Shown one piece after another: positions 16,430 to 23,516 of a stretch of 64,000 nt of DNA. Where the stretch lies: assembly GCF_030254645.1 (NCBI RefSeq), contig NZ_CP116346.1:2545973-2609972 (forward strand), read 5' to 3'. The DNA is from Paucibacter sediminis (GTDB taxonomy: Bacteria; Pseudomonadota; Gammaproteobacteria; Burkholderiales; Burkholderiaceae_C). Positions within the stretch are counted from its first letter, which is position 1. Each line of letters opens with the position of its first letter. Position numbers and translations under genes: made by a program. The notes under the pieces are model-generated. The model did not search any database, was not told where the DNA came from, and saw nothing but the letters and a program-made list of their open reading frames with translations.

Positions 16430-17189
16430 AACCATCACCAAAAGCATCGTCATCGAAGTGATGCGCTACCGGCCCGAGCAGGAAAGCGAGCCGGTCTGGG
16501 AACGCTTCACCGTGCCCTATACCGACGACATGTCGGTGCTGCAGGGCCTGCAGGCGATCAAGGACGACCAGGACGGTTCCCTGAGCTTCCGCTGGTCCTG
16601 CCGCATGGCCATCTGTGGCAGCTGCGGCATGATGATCAACGGCAAGCCCATGCTGAGCTGCCAGACCTTTTTGCGCGACTTCGCCCCCGGGCCGATCCGC
16701 GTCGAGGCGCTGGCGCATCTGCCGATCGAGCGCGATCTGGTGGTGAGCGTCGAGCCCTTCGTGAAGAAGCTCGAGAGCGTCAAGCCCTACATCATTCCCA
16801 AGGAGCCGCGCGCGCTGGCGCAGGGCGAGTACTTGCAGACGCCCGAGGAGCTGGAGCGCATCGAGCAGTACAGCTCCTGCATCAACTGCATGCTCTGCTA
16901 CGCCGCCTGCCCGCAGTTCGGCATCGACCCCGAGTTCACCGGCCCCGGCGTGCTGGCCCTCTTGCACCGCTACAACGCCGACTCGCGCGACGGCGGCCAG
17001 GCCGAGCGCATGGAGGTGCTGAACGCGCAGGACGGCGTCTGGAGCTGCACCGCGGTGGGCTATTGCTCCGAGGTCTGCCCCAAGGGCGTGGACCCGGCGC
17101 GTGCGGTGAACCAGAACAAGATGAACAGCGCCACCGATTACTTCAAGCGCTTTCTGCTGCCCGGCTCCAAGCGAGGAGGCAAGCCATGA
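16422..17189 (+). CDS. frdB: Fumarate reductase iron-sulfur subunit
   Basis: 255 residues from the ATG at 16422, overlapping frdA by 8 bp; an upstream start at 16383 would add an implausible Arg-rich leader. Cysteines for the [2Fe-2S] cluster are C60, C65, C68 and C80 (CRMAICGSCG plus LSC); the [4Fe-4S] and [3Fe-4S] ligands lie in CINCMLCYAACP (153-164) and CTAVGYCSEVCPKG (209 onward). It passes electrons between the quinol site and FrdA. Ends in a 4-bp ATGA overlap with frdC. Confidence 0.95.
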   Translation: MSETITKSIVIEVMRYRPEQESEPVWERFTVPYTDDMSVLQGLQAIKDDQDGSLSFRWSCRMAICGSCGMMINGKPMLSCQTFLRDFAPGPIRVEALAHLPIERDLVVSVEPFVKKLESVKPYIIPKEPRALAQGEYLQTPEELERIEQYSSCINCMLCYAACPQFGIDPEFTGPGVLALLHRYNADSRDGGQAERMEVLNAQDGVWSCTAVGYCSEVCPKGVDPARAVNQNKMNSATDYFKRFLLPGSKRGGKP

Positions 17190-17590
17190 ACGTCAAACGC
17201 CATCCGCCCTACCGCCGCCCGATGACGGGCTGGTGGAAGCGCGATCCCTTCTTCATGCGCTATATGTTGCGCGAGACCACCGCCTTCGCGGTGGCCGCCT
17301 ACGCCATCGTGCTGTGCGTCGGCGTGGTGCGCCTGGCGCAGGGCGAGGCGGCCTGGAACGGCTGGCTGCAGGCGCTGCGCTCGCCGCTCTCGCTGCTGCT
17401 GCACCTGGTGCTGCTGATCGCCTTCGTGATCCATGCCTACAGCTGGTTCCAGATCATGCCCAAGACCCTGCCGATGATCAAAATGGGCGGTGAGCAAGTC
17501 AGCGCCGGTGCCATCCAGCGCACCGGCTGGAGCGCCGCCGCCATCGCGACGGTGCTGGTCCTGGCCCTCGCCGCATGGTGGCAATCATGA
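17186..17590 (+). CDS. frdC: Fumarate reductase membrane anchor subunit C
   Basis: 134 residues with three transmembrane helices. The N terminus RRPMTGWWKRDPFFMRYMLR corresponds to the E. coli FrdC start (RPMTxxWWKxxPFYxxYMLRE), and WFQIMPKTLPMI to its WFELAPKA loop. This is the heme-free type D quinol:fumarate reductase anchor, unrelated to the heme-b SdhC. A GAGGAGG Shine-Dalgarno sequence lies just before the ATG. Overlaps frdB and frdD by 4 bp each. Confidence 0.93.
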   Translation: MNVKRHPPYRRPMTGWWKRDPFFMRYMLRETTAFAVAAYAIVLCVGVVRLAQGEAAWNGWLQALRSPLSLLLHLVLLIAFVIHAYSWFQIMPKTLPMIKMGGEQVSAGAIQRTGWSAAAIATVLVLALAAWWQS

Positions 17591-17949
17591 GCAAGCCGCG
17601 TTCGAATGCACCGATCTTCTGGCTGATGTTTGGTGCCGGCGGCATGCTGTCGGCGCTGCTGGGCACGGCCCTGGTCTTCATCACCGGGCTGGCGGTGCCG
17701 CTGGGCTGGTTCTACTCGCCCGAGCTGCTGAGCTACCCGCGCGTGCTGGCGCTGGCGCAGCATGGCCTGGGCAAGCTCTTCCTGCTGGCGGTGATCGCGC
17801 TGTTCGCCTGGCATGCCGCGCACCGCATCCTCTGCAGCCTGCACGACATCGGCATCCACAAGGGCCTGGTGGCCAAGCTCTGCTGCTATGGCAGCGCCTT
17901 TGCCATCAGCGTGGTGGCGGCGGTCAATCTACTGCGGGTCGGCTTCTGA
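17587..17949 (+). CDS. frdD: Fumarate reductase membrane anchor subunit D
   Basis: 120 residues, three transmembrane helices. NAPIFWLMFGAGGMLSALL and LSYPRVLALAQHGLGKLFL align with E. coli FrdD (EPVFWGLFGAGGM; LSYERVLAFAQSFIGRVFL). The E. coli HRMHHAMHD motif is HRILCSLHD here, keeping the first and last His. With FrdC it forms the quinol site, here presumably used by rhodoquinol. Starts in an ATGA overlap with frdC. Confidence 0.93.
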   Translation: MSKPRSNAPIFWLMFGAGGMLSALLGTALVFITGLAVPLGWFYSPELLSYPRVLALAQHGLGKLFLLAVIALFAWHAAHRILCSLHDIGIHKGLVAKLCCYGSAFAISVVAAVNLLRVGF

Positions 17950-17957
17950 ACATTTCG

Positions 17958-18602
17958 TTGTTCGCGGTGCTGCTGGCGCTGGCCCTGCCGGCCCATGCCG
18001 GCCTGTGCGAGAGCGGCCGGCAGCAATCGCCGGTGGACATCGTCGCCCCGCAGCGCCATACCATGCCGACCTTGCGTTTTGACTACCGCGCCGGCCCGGC
18101 TCGCGTGCAGCACGACGGCCATACGGTGCGGCTGCGCGTGGCCGCCGGCAGCCGGCTGCTGATCGGTGGCCAGCCCTATGCCCTGCAGCAGCTGCATTTC
18201 CACCTGCCCGGTGGCGACCGCCTGCGCGGCGAAGACTTCCCCATGGCCATGCATCTGCTGCACAAGAGTCGCAGCGGCCAGCTGCTGGCCCTGGTGCTGT
18301 GGTTCCGCCTGGGTGCCGAGCACCCGGCCCTGGCCAGGCTGCTGCCCGAGCTGCCGGCGCAGGGCGAGGCCGAGCGCCGGCTGGCGCTGGACGCGGCGGC
18401 GCTGCTGCCCGGCGAGCGCGGCTACTTTGCCTACACCGGCTCGCTCACCGCGCCGCCCTGCACCGAGGGCGTGCAATGGCTGCTTGCGCAACAGCCGCAG
18501 ACGCTCTCGGCCGCGCAACTGCAGCGGCTGGCAAGCTTGATAGCGCCCAATGCACGCGCGCCGCAGCCGCTGAATGGCCGGGCGGTGCGCGAGAGTCTGT
18601 AG
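17958..18602 (+). CDS. Secreted alpha-type carbonic anhydrase
   Basis: 214 residues if started at the TTG at 17958, 9 bp after frdD; a GTG at 17967 is also possible and no ATG fits, so the start is uncertain. A signal peptide FAVLLALALPAHAG precedes the mature start LCESGRQQSPVDI. Zinc ligands are the His pair in LQQLHFHLP and the His in MAMHLLHK; YTGSLTAPPCTEGVQWL is the conserved substrate-pocket segment, with two cysteines placed for the usual disulfide. It hydrates CO2 in the periplasm. Appearing as the last gene of the frd operon is unusual. Confidence 0.85.
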   Translation: MFAVLLALALPAHAGLCESGRQQSPVDIVAPQRHTMPTLRFDYRAGPARVQHDGHTVRLRVAAGSRLLIGGQPYALQQLHFHLPGGDRLRGEDFPMAMHLLHKSRSGQLLALVLWFRLGAEHPALARLLPELPAQGEAERRLALDAAALLPGERGYFAYTGSLTAPPCTEGVQWLLAQQPQTLSAAQLQRLASLIAPNARAPQPLNGRAVRESL

Positions 18603-19056
18603 CAAGGTTCTTCATCGATGTGGGAAAGCGACCGCCAAGGTGGGCGGACGGCAAAGCCCTGGGCGGGTGGCCGCTGCGGCCCGGATGCGCAGGCCCTCGC
18701 AATGCTCGGGCTCCCCTGCGGTGCTCGGCCCTTGCGGCCTGGCGCACAACTCACTGCGCTCACCTACGGCTCGCTGCGTTCAGACAGAGTGCGCCATTCC
18801 AGTGCTTGAAGCGCGCGGGTACGCGCGCGGCCGCAAGGCCCTGTGCTCCTCGGCAGCGCAAGAGGGCCGCCGCAACCACCCGCCCCGTGCTTTGCCAACA
18901 CCGATCGGTGTGCGCGCCCCTCGTGCCACGGGCCGCGGCGCGAACGCACTTCGCTGCCAAAATTCTGGGAGCTTCACGCCTACTGGTGAAGCACCTTTGT
19001 CAGCCCCTTTGCCCGCGGTCAAAGCCGCGCCGAGCGCACTCGGGCATGGTGACGCC
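18603..19056. other. 454-bp gene-free stretch dominated by an imperfect palindrome
   Basis: No credible gene is visible here. Most of the stretch is the folded repeat at 18650-18896. The last 150 bp, before the signal-peptide protein at 19057, show a small hairpin (CTTCACGCCTACTGGTGAAG, about 18973-18992) and otherwise nothing I can assign. Confidence 0.6.
18650..18896. repeat. Imperfect 247-bp palindrome, MITE-like
   Basis: Outer arms GGCAAAGCCCTGGGCGGGTGG and the reverse complement of CCACCCGCCCCGTGCTTTGCC pair with few mismatches; inner arms TGGCGCAC (18740-18747) and GTGCGCCA (18789-18796) share the same centre near 18770. In between, CCTTGCGGCC is mirrored by GGCCGCAAGG. The whole unit can fold into a long hairpin and carries no gene, like a miniature transposable element or a REPIN-type structure. 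No target duplication was identified. Confidence 0.5.
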
Positions 19057-20208
19057 ATGAAGCTGCTCATACCCCGCCATTGCCTTTCTTTTCTCACCCT
19101 CGCGGCGCTGATGCTGCTGTGCGAGCCGGCCGCTGCCAAGGCGCCCAAGCCAGCTCAGCGACCCGACGCGCCGGGCACACCGGTCGAGGTCACGAGCGAG
19201 ATGCTGGGCGCCGGCATGGTGTCCAGCGGCACGGTGCTGCCGCCGATTCCGCCCGTCACCGGCAGCCGGGGCAAGCCGGTGGCCTCCTGGGGCAAGCCGC
19301 TGCCTTATCCCATCGTGATCGCCGACCGGCGCAACAACCGGCTCATCGAGGTGGCGCCCGACAAGCGCATCGTCTGGGAATTCCCCTCGCCCAATCTCAA
19401 GCTCTACCGCGGCAACGAGGACGTGAACTTCTCGGCCGATGGCCGCCAGCTGGCGGTCAGCGAGGAGGACAACTTCGACGTGCACCTGGTGGACTATGAG
19501 CAGCGCGCCATCACCTGGACCTATGGCGTGCCCGACACGCGCGGCAGCAAGGGCAATCTGCTCAACTACCCGGACGATGCGCACCTGCTGGCCGACGGCA
19601 TGTTCCTCACCGCCGACATCCGCAACTGCCGCGTGCTCATCGTCGATCCCAAGGACAGCAGCATCAAGACCCAATGGGGCCAGCCCGGCCATTGCAAGCA
19701 CCAGCCGCCGCAGTACCTGGGCCATCCCAACGGTGCCACGCCGATGGACAACGGCGACATCCTGGTGACCGAGATCAGCGAGGCCTGGGTCTCGCGCATC
19801 ACGCGCGCCGGCCAGGTGCTGTGGAGCGTGCGCGCCCCGCATGTGCGCTATCCCTCCGACACCTTTCCTACCGTGGACGGCAAGCAGCTGATCGTGGCCG
19901 ACTTCAGCAAGCCCGGCCGCGTGGTGATCTTCGACCCCGCCAGCGGCAAGCCGAGCTGGGAATACTTCGTGCGCGAGGGCGAGGGCATGCTGGACCATCC
20001 CTCCATCGCCCGCGAGCTGCCCGACACCGGCGACGTGCTGGTGGTGGACGACCTGCACGACCGCGTCATCGTGGTGGACCGCCAGACCAAGGCCATCATC
20101 TGGCAGTACGGGGTGAAGGGCGTGAAAGGCCACCTGCCCGGTTACCTGAACTACCCGGACGGCGTGGACCTGGATCTGTTCCGCGACTGGCGCGTCGCGA
20201 AGCCCTAG
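19057..20208 (+). CDS. Secreted NHL/PQQ-like beta-propeller protein
   Basis: 383 residues from the ATG at 19057; the longer frame back to 18574 runs through the palindrome and is rejected. A signal peptide (LLIPRHCLSFLTLAALMLLC to AAAKA) is followed by repeated units of the type VIADRRNNRLIEVAPDKRIV, HLVDYEQRAITWTYG, VLIVDPKDSSIKTQWG and VIVVDRQTKAIIWQYG, which indicate a six- or seven-bladed propeller. Likely periplasmic or extracellular; function unknown. Sits alone between the frd operon and the convergent SDR gene. Confidence 0.78.
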   Translation: MKLLIPRHCLSFLTLAALMLLCEPAAAKAPKPAQRPDAPGTPVEVTSEMLGAGMVSSGTVLPPIPPVTGSRGKPVASWGKPLPYPIVIADRRNNRLIEVAPDKRIVWEFPSPNLKLYRGNEDVNFSADGRQLAVSEEDNFDVHLVDYEQRAITWTYGVPDTRGSKGNLLNYPDDAHLLADGMFLTADIRNCRVLIVDPKDSSIKTQWGQPGHCKHQPPQYLGHPNGATPMDNGDILVTEISEAWVSRITRAGQVLWSVRAPHVRYPSDTFPTVDGKQLIVADFSKPGRVVIFDPASGKPSWEYFVREGEGMLDHPSIARELPDTGDVLVVDDLHDRVIVVDRQTKAIIWQYGVKGVKGHLPGYLNYPDGVDLDLFRDWRVAKP

Positions 20209-20212
20209 CGCG

Positions 20213-21013
20213 CTATTTCAGCTGCCGCGTCAGCGCGCCGCTGACGCGCCGCAGCAGCCACTTGGGCGTGGCGCGGCCGGCCAGCACGGTGGCCAGGTTG
20301 AGCACGCCCGGCACGCGTATCACCTCGCCCTGCATGCAGGCCTCGAAACCCTCGTCGGCCACCGCCTCGGCGCTGCCGATCACAAAGCCGGGCAGCCTGG
20401 CGAGTTCGGCATGCTCGGCGCGCGCCTGCTCCAGCATGCCCGTCGCGGTGATGCCGGGGCACAGCGCCGTGATGCTCACGCCCGTGCCCTTCAACTCCTC
20501 CGACAGCGACTCGGTGAGCGAGAGCACATAGGCCTTGGTGGCGGCATAGCTGGCCAGGCTGGGCACCGGCTGGAAGGACGCGATCGAGGCCACGTTGAGC
20601 ACCCGGCCCTGGCCGCGCGCCACCATAGGCGGCACAAAGGCGGCCAGCATGGCGGTGAGGCCGCTGACGTTCAGGTCGATGAGCTGCTGGTGGCGCTGCG
20701 CCGGCAGCTCCACAAAGCTGCCATGGGCCAGCACGCCGGCGTTGTTCACCAGCAGGTCGATGGGCCGGCGCGCCCGCTTCATCGCGCTGGCCAGGTTGGC
20801 GGCGGCGTCGGGCCGGGCGAGATCGGCCGCCACCGCCCAGGCCTTCACACCATGCTCGGCCGCCAGCGCCTTGGCCAGGGCCTCGAGCTTGTCGGCGCTG
20901 CGCGCCACCAGCACGACGTTGAAACCGCCACGCGCAAAGCGCCGGGCCAGCGCCGCGCCTATGCCCGAGGAGGCGCCGGTGATGAGGGCGGTCAATCTGC
21001 GTGGGGCTGTCAT
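20213..21013 (-). CDS. SDR family short-chain dehydrogenase
   Basis: 266 residues. Classical SDR motifs are all visible: cofactor loop TGASSGIG, structural NNAG, and the catalytic set S...YAATK (ASIASFQPVPSLASYAATKA). The Arg after the glycine loop (VVLVARSADKLEAL) suggests NADP preference. DltE/FabG-like oxidoreductase, cytoplasmic; substrate unknown. The C-terminal TPKWLLRRVSG resembles the membrane-associated tail of many Burkholderiales SDRs. Convergent with the propeller gene and divergent from the DUF1566 gene. Confidence 0.88.
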   Translation of the reverse strand: MTAPRRLTALITGASSGIGAALARRFARGGFNVVLVARSADKLEALAKALAAEHGVKAWAVAADLARPDAAANLASAMKRARRPIDLLVNNAGVLAHGSFVELPAQRHQQLIDLNVSGLTAMLAAFVPPMVARGQGRVLNVASIASFQPVPSLASYAATKAYVLSLTESLSEELKGTGVSITALCPGITATGMLEQARAEHAELARLPGFVIGSAEAVADEGFEACMQGEVIRVPGVLNLATVLAGRATPKWLLRRVSGALTRQLK

Positions 21014-21030
21014 GCGGCCATACTACGCCC

Positions 21031-21663
21031 ATGTGCCATGCCAGCGACGCCAAGCGCGTAACCCTCGAAATCACTGGGCGGCGGGCGCTCGGCTGGCTGG
21101 TCGGCCTGCTGACAGGGTCGTTGGCAGGGTCGCTGGCTTTGAGGCCGGCCTTGGCGGCCGAGCCGCTGCCGGCCAGGCCCAGCATCTCGGCGGACGGCGC
21201 CGCGGTGCTGGACCCGCAGGCCAGGCTGGCGTGGGCGCGCTGCGTGGAAGGCATGGCCTGGACCGGCAAGTTCTGCCGCGGCACGCCCCAGCTGATGAGC
21301 CTGCCGCAGGCACTGGCCCATGCGCGTGGCCGCAGCCAGGCCGATGGCCTGGCCTGGCGCCTGCCACGCGTCCAGGAGCTGCAGCGGCTGGTGGAGAGGG
21401 GAAAGCAAGCGGCCAGGCCCGCCGGGCCGGACCCGCTGCTGTTTCCCGATACGCCGCGCGAGCTGTTCTGGAGCGCCACGGCCCAGCTCGGCGGGCGCGC
21501 CAGCAACCCCTACAACTACGGCACGGTGATGCGTGGCGGCGGCGGCGAGGCGCCCAGCGCCGCCATGCTGGGCTGGGCCGTGCATCTGGGCAGCGGCGCG
21601 GCGCATGGCGACGTGAGCAAGAGCAGCCGCCTGCTGGTGCGGTTGGTGCGCACGCTGGATTAG
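21031..21663 (+). CDS. Secreted DUF1566 (Lcl C-terminal domain) protein
   Basis: 210 residues from the ATG at 21031 (a GTG at 21001 inside the divergent SDR start region is an alternative). A Tat/Sec-like leader (RRALGWLVGLLTGSLAGSLA) precedes the mature region. The domain shows WRLPRVQELQRLVERG and ELFWSAT, the recurring motif of DUF1566/Lcl domains often found in bacterial surface proteins. Function unknown. Convergent and overlapping by 4 bp with the downstream dehydrogenase gene end. Confidence 0.75.
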   Translation: MCHASDAKRVTLEITGRRALGWLVGLLTGSLAGSLALRPALAAEPLPARPSISADGAAVLDPQARLAWARCVEGMAWTGKFCRGTPQLMSLPQALAHARGRSQADGLAWRLPRVQELQRLVERGKQAARPAGPDPLLFPDTPRELFWSATAQLGGRASNPYNYGTVMRGGGGEAPSAAMLGWAVHLGSGAAHGDVSKSSRLLVRLVRTLD

Positions 21664-22736
21664 CCCGCGATCAGCTCCGCGATCGCGCACCCCATCTCGG
21701 TGGTGCTGGCGCTGCCGCCCAGGTCCGGCGTGCGCGGGCCGTGGGCCAGCACCTGCTCGATCGCCGCCAGCATCGCGTCATGCGCGGGCCGGCAGCCGAG
21801 GAAGTCCAGCAGCAGCGCCGCCGACCAGATCATCGCCACCGGGTTGGCGATGTTCTTGCCATAGATGTCGGGCGCCGAGCCATGCACCGGCTCGAACAGC
21901 GAGGGATAGCTGCGCTCGGGATTGAGATTGGCCGATGGCGCCAGGCCGATGGTGCCGGTGCAGGCGGGGCCCAGGTCGGAGAGGATGTCGCCGAACAGGT
22001 TGGAGGCCACCACCACGTCGAAGCGCTGCGGCTGCAGCACGAAGCGGGCGCAGAGGATGTCGATGTGCTGCTTGTCCACCGCCACCTCGGGGTAGGCCTG
22101 CGCCATCTCGGCGGCGCGCTCGTCCCACCAGGGCATGCTGATGGCGATGCCATTGCTCTTGGTGGCGACGGTGAGCTGTTTGCGCGCACGCGCGCGCGCC
22201 AGCTCGAAGGCATAGCGCAGCACGCGTTCGGTGCCATGGCGGGTGAACACCGACTCCTGGACCACCAGCTCGCGTTCGGTGCCCTCGAACAGCCGGCCGC
22301 CCAGGTTGGTGTACTCGCCCTCGGTGTTCTCGCGCACCACGAAGAAGTCGATCTCCCCGGGCTGGCGGCCGGCCAGCGGGCAGGGCACGCCCTCGAACAG
22401 GCGCACCGGGCGCAGATTGATGTACTGGTCGAACTCGCGGCGGAACTTCAGCAGCGAGCCCCACAGCGAGATGTGGTCCGGCACCGTGGCCGGCCAGCCC
22501 ACCGCGCCGAACAGGATCGCGTCCATGCCCTGCAGCTGCGCCTTCCAGTCGGCGGGCATCATCTGGCCATGGGCCAGGTAGTAGTCGCAGCTGGCCCAGT
22601 CGATGTGGGTCAGTTCCAGCGCGATGTCGAAGCGCGCGGCCGCCGCCTGCAGGGCGCGCAGGCCCTCGGGCATGACCTCGCGGCCGATGCCGTCGCCGGG
22701 GATGACGGCGATCTTGAAGGGCTTGTGCTTGCTCAT
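21660..22736 (-). CDS. Tartrate dehydrogenase / decarboxylase, TtuC-like
   Basis: 358 residues from the ATG at 22736. Beta-decarboxylating dehydrogenase family: IAVIPGDGIGREVMPE, the phosphate or substrate loop LRPVRLFEGVP, FFVVRENTEGEYTNLGGR, and the metal-ligand region NLFGDILSDLG with GSAPDIYGKNIANP. The ENTEGEYTNLGGR pattern points to tartrate/D-malate dehydrogenases rather than LeuB. It would oxidise tartrate or D-malate with NAD. The PACE gene lies 20 bp upstream on the same strand. Possible metabolic link with hyi at 7.8 kb is inference. Confidence 0.87.
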   Translation of the reverse strand: MSKHKPFKIAVIPGDGIGREVMPEGLRALQAAAARFDIALELTHIDWASCDYYLAHGQMMPADWKAQLQGMDAILFGAVGWPATVPDHISLWGSLLKFRREFDQYINLRPVRLFEGVPCPLAGRQPGEIDFFVVRENTEGEYTNLGGRLFEGTERELVVQESVFTRHGTERVLRYAFELARARARKQLTVATKSNGIAISMPWWDERAAEMAQAYPEVAVDKQHIDILCARFVLQPQRFDVVVASNLFGDILSDLGPACTGTIGLAPSANLNPERSYPSLFEPVHGSAPDIYGKNIANPVAMIWSAALLLDFLGCRPAHDAMLAAIEQVLAHGPRTPDLGGSASTTEMGCAIAELIAG

Positions 22737-22756
22737 GCGTGGGTTGCTTTCTTTTC

Positions 22757-23185
22757 TCATGCGGCCGAGGCGGGCAGGCCGAAGACCTTGTCGAAGCCCC
22801 AGGTGAAGGCGATCGAATAGACAAAGAAGAAGGCCAGCAGCACCAGGTCGGCGAGCAGGGCGTTCCACAGCGAGGTCTGCAACCACCAGGCCATGATGGG
22901 CACCAGCCACAGCACCAGGCCGCCCTCGAAGCCGATGCCATGGGCCAGGCGGCGCCAGACGGAACGCCCGCGCCGCGCCTGGCGGGCCTCCCAGCGCTCG
23001 AACCAGCTGTTGAACAGATAGCTCCAGCCCAGCGCGATGGAGGACATCAGCAGCGCCAGCGCCAGCGTGGAGCCGGCCTGCTGCTCGAAGGCCAGGCTCA
23101 GCAGCGGGCCCACCACGGCCACGGCAATGGCTTCATAGAGCAGGGCCTGGACGATGCGGCGCGTTCTGGGATGTTGGGGGTGCAT
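22757..23185 (-). CDS. PACE family biocide efflux protein
   Basis: 142 residues from the ATG at 23185; four transmembrane helices arranged as two bacterial transmembrane pair (BTP) domains. RRIVQALLYEAIAVAV and IALGWSYLFNSWFERWEARQ are the first domain's signatures; GFEGGLVLWLVPIMAWWL and FVYSIAFTWGFDKVFG are the second's. PACE proteins (AceI relatives) export chlorhexidine, acriflavine and short diamines by proton exchange. The Glu in the first helix (YEAIAV) is the expected proton site. Located between the TtuC-like gene and the MITE-like element. Confidence 0.87.
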   Translation of the reverse strand: MHPQHPRTRRIVQALLYEAIAVAVVGPLLSLAFEQQAGSTLALALLMSSIALGWSYLFNSWFERWEARQARRGRSVWRRLAHGIGFEGGLVLWLVPIMAWWLQTSLWNALLADLVLLAFFFVYSIAFTWGFDKVFGLPASAA

Positions 23186-23251
23186 GGGGCGAGGCGCGGC
23201 GCGCGCGAACAACAACACAGACGCGCGATGCTAGCTGCTTCATGCGCCCTA

Positions 23252-23516
23252 GAGCGTGTTTACGCTCCCGTCATAGCGTCCGTTGCCCCGCAAAGGCTGT
23301 GGATGCAAGGCGCAAGCCGCAGCCGGGTTGGGCACCCGGCGAGGATTTGCAACGCCGCAGACGCAGTCTTTGCGGGGCAACCCGAAGGGCAAGGCAGCCC
23401 AGGGGCGCACTCGTCGTAGCCCACCTTGGCCAGGCGTGAGCCTGGCCTGCGGCGTGCGCCTAGATTGCGCCCCTGGGCTGCCTTGCGGGCACTATGACGG
23501 GATCGTAAACACGCTC
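23252..23516. mobile_element. MITE-like element with 25-bp terminal inverted repeats and TA duplication
   Basis: The left end GAGCGTGTTTACGCTCCCG (from 23252) and right end, reverse complement GAGCGTGTTTACGATCCCG (to 23516), match at 24 of 25 positions through CGTCATAG. Both ends are flanked by TA (23250-23251 and 23517-23518), the target duplication of IS630/Tc1-type elements. Inside are further inverted pairs: GTTGCCCCGCAAAG (23282-23295) with 23368-23381, and AAGGCAGCCCAGGGGCGCA (about 23391-23409) with 23466-23484. No gene is present, so it is non-autonomous. Confidence 0.75.
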
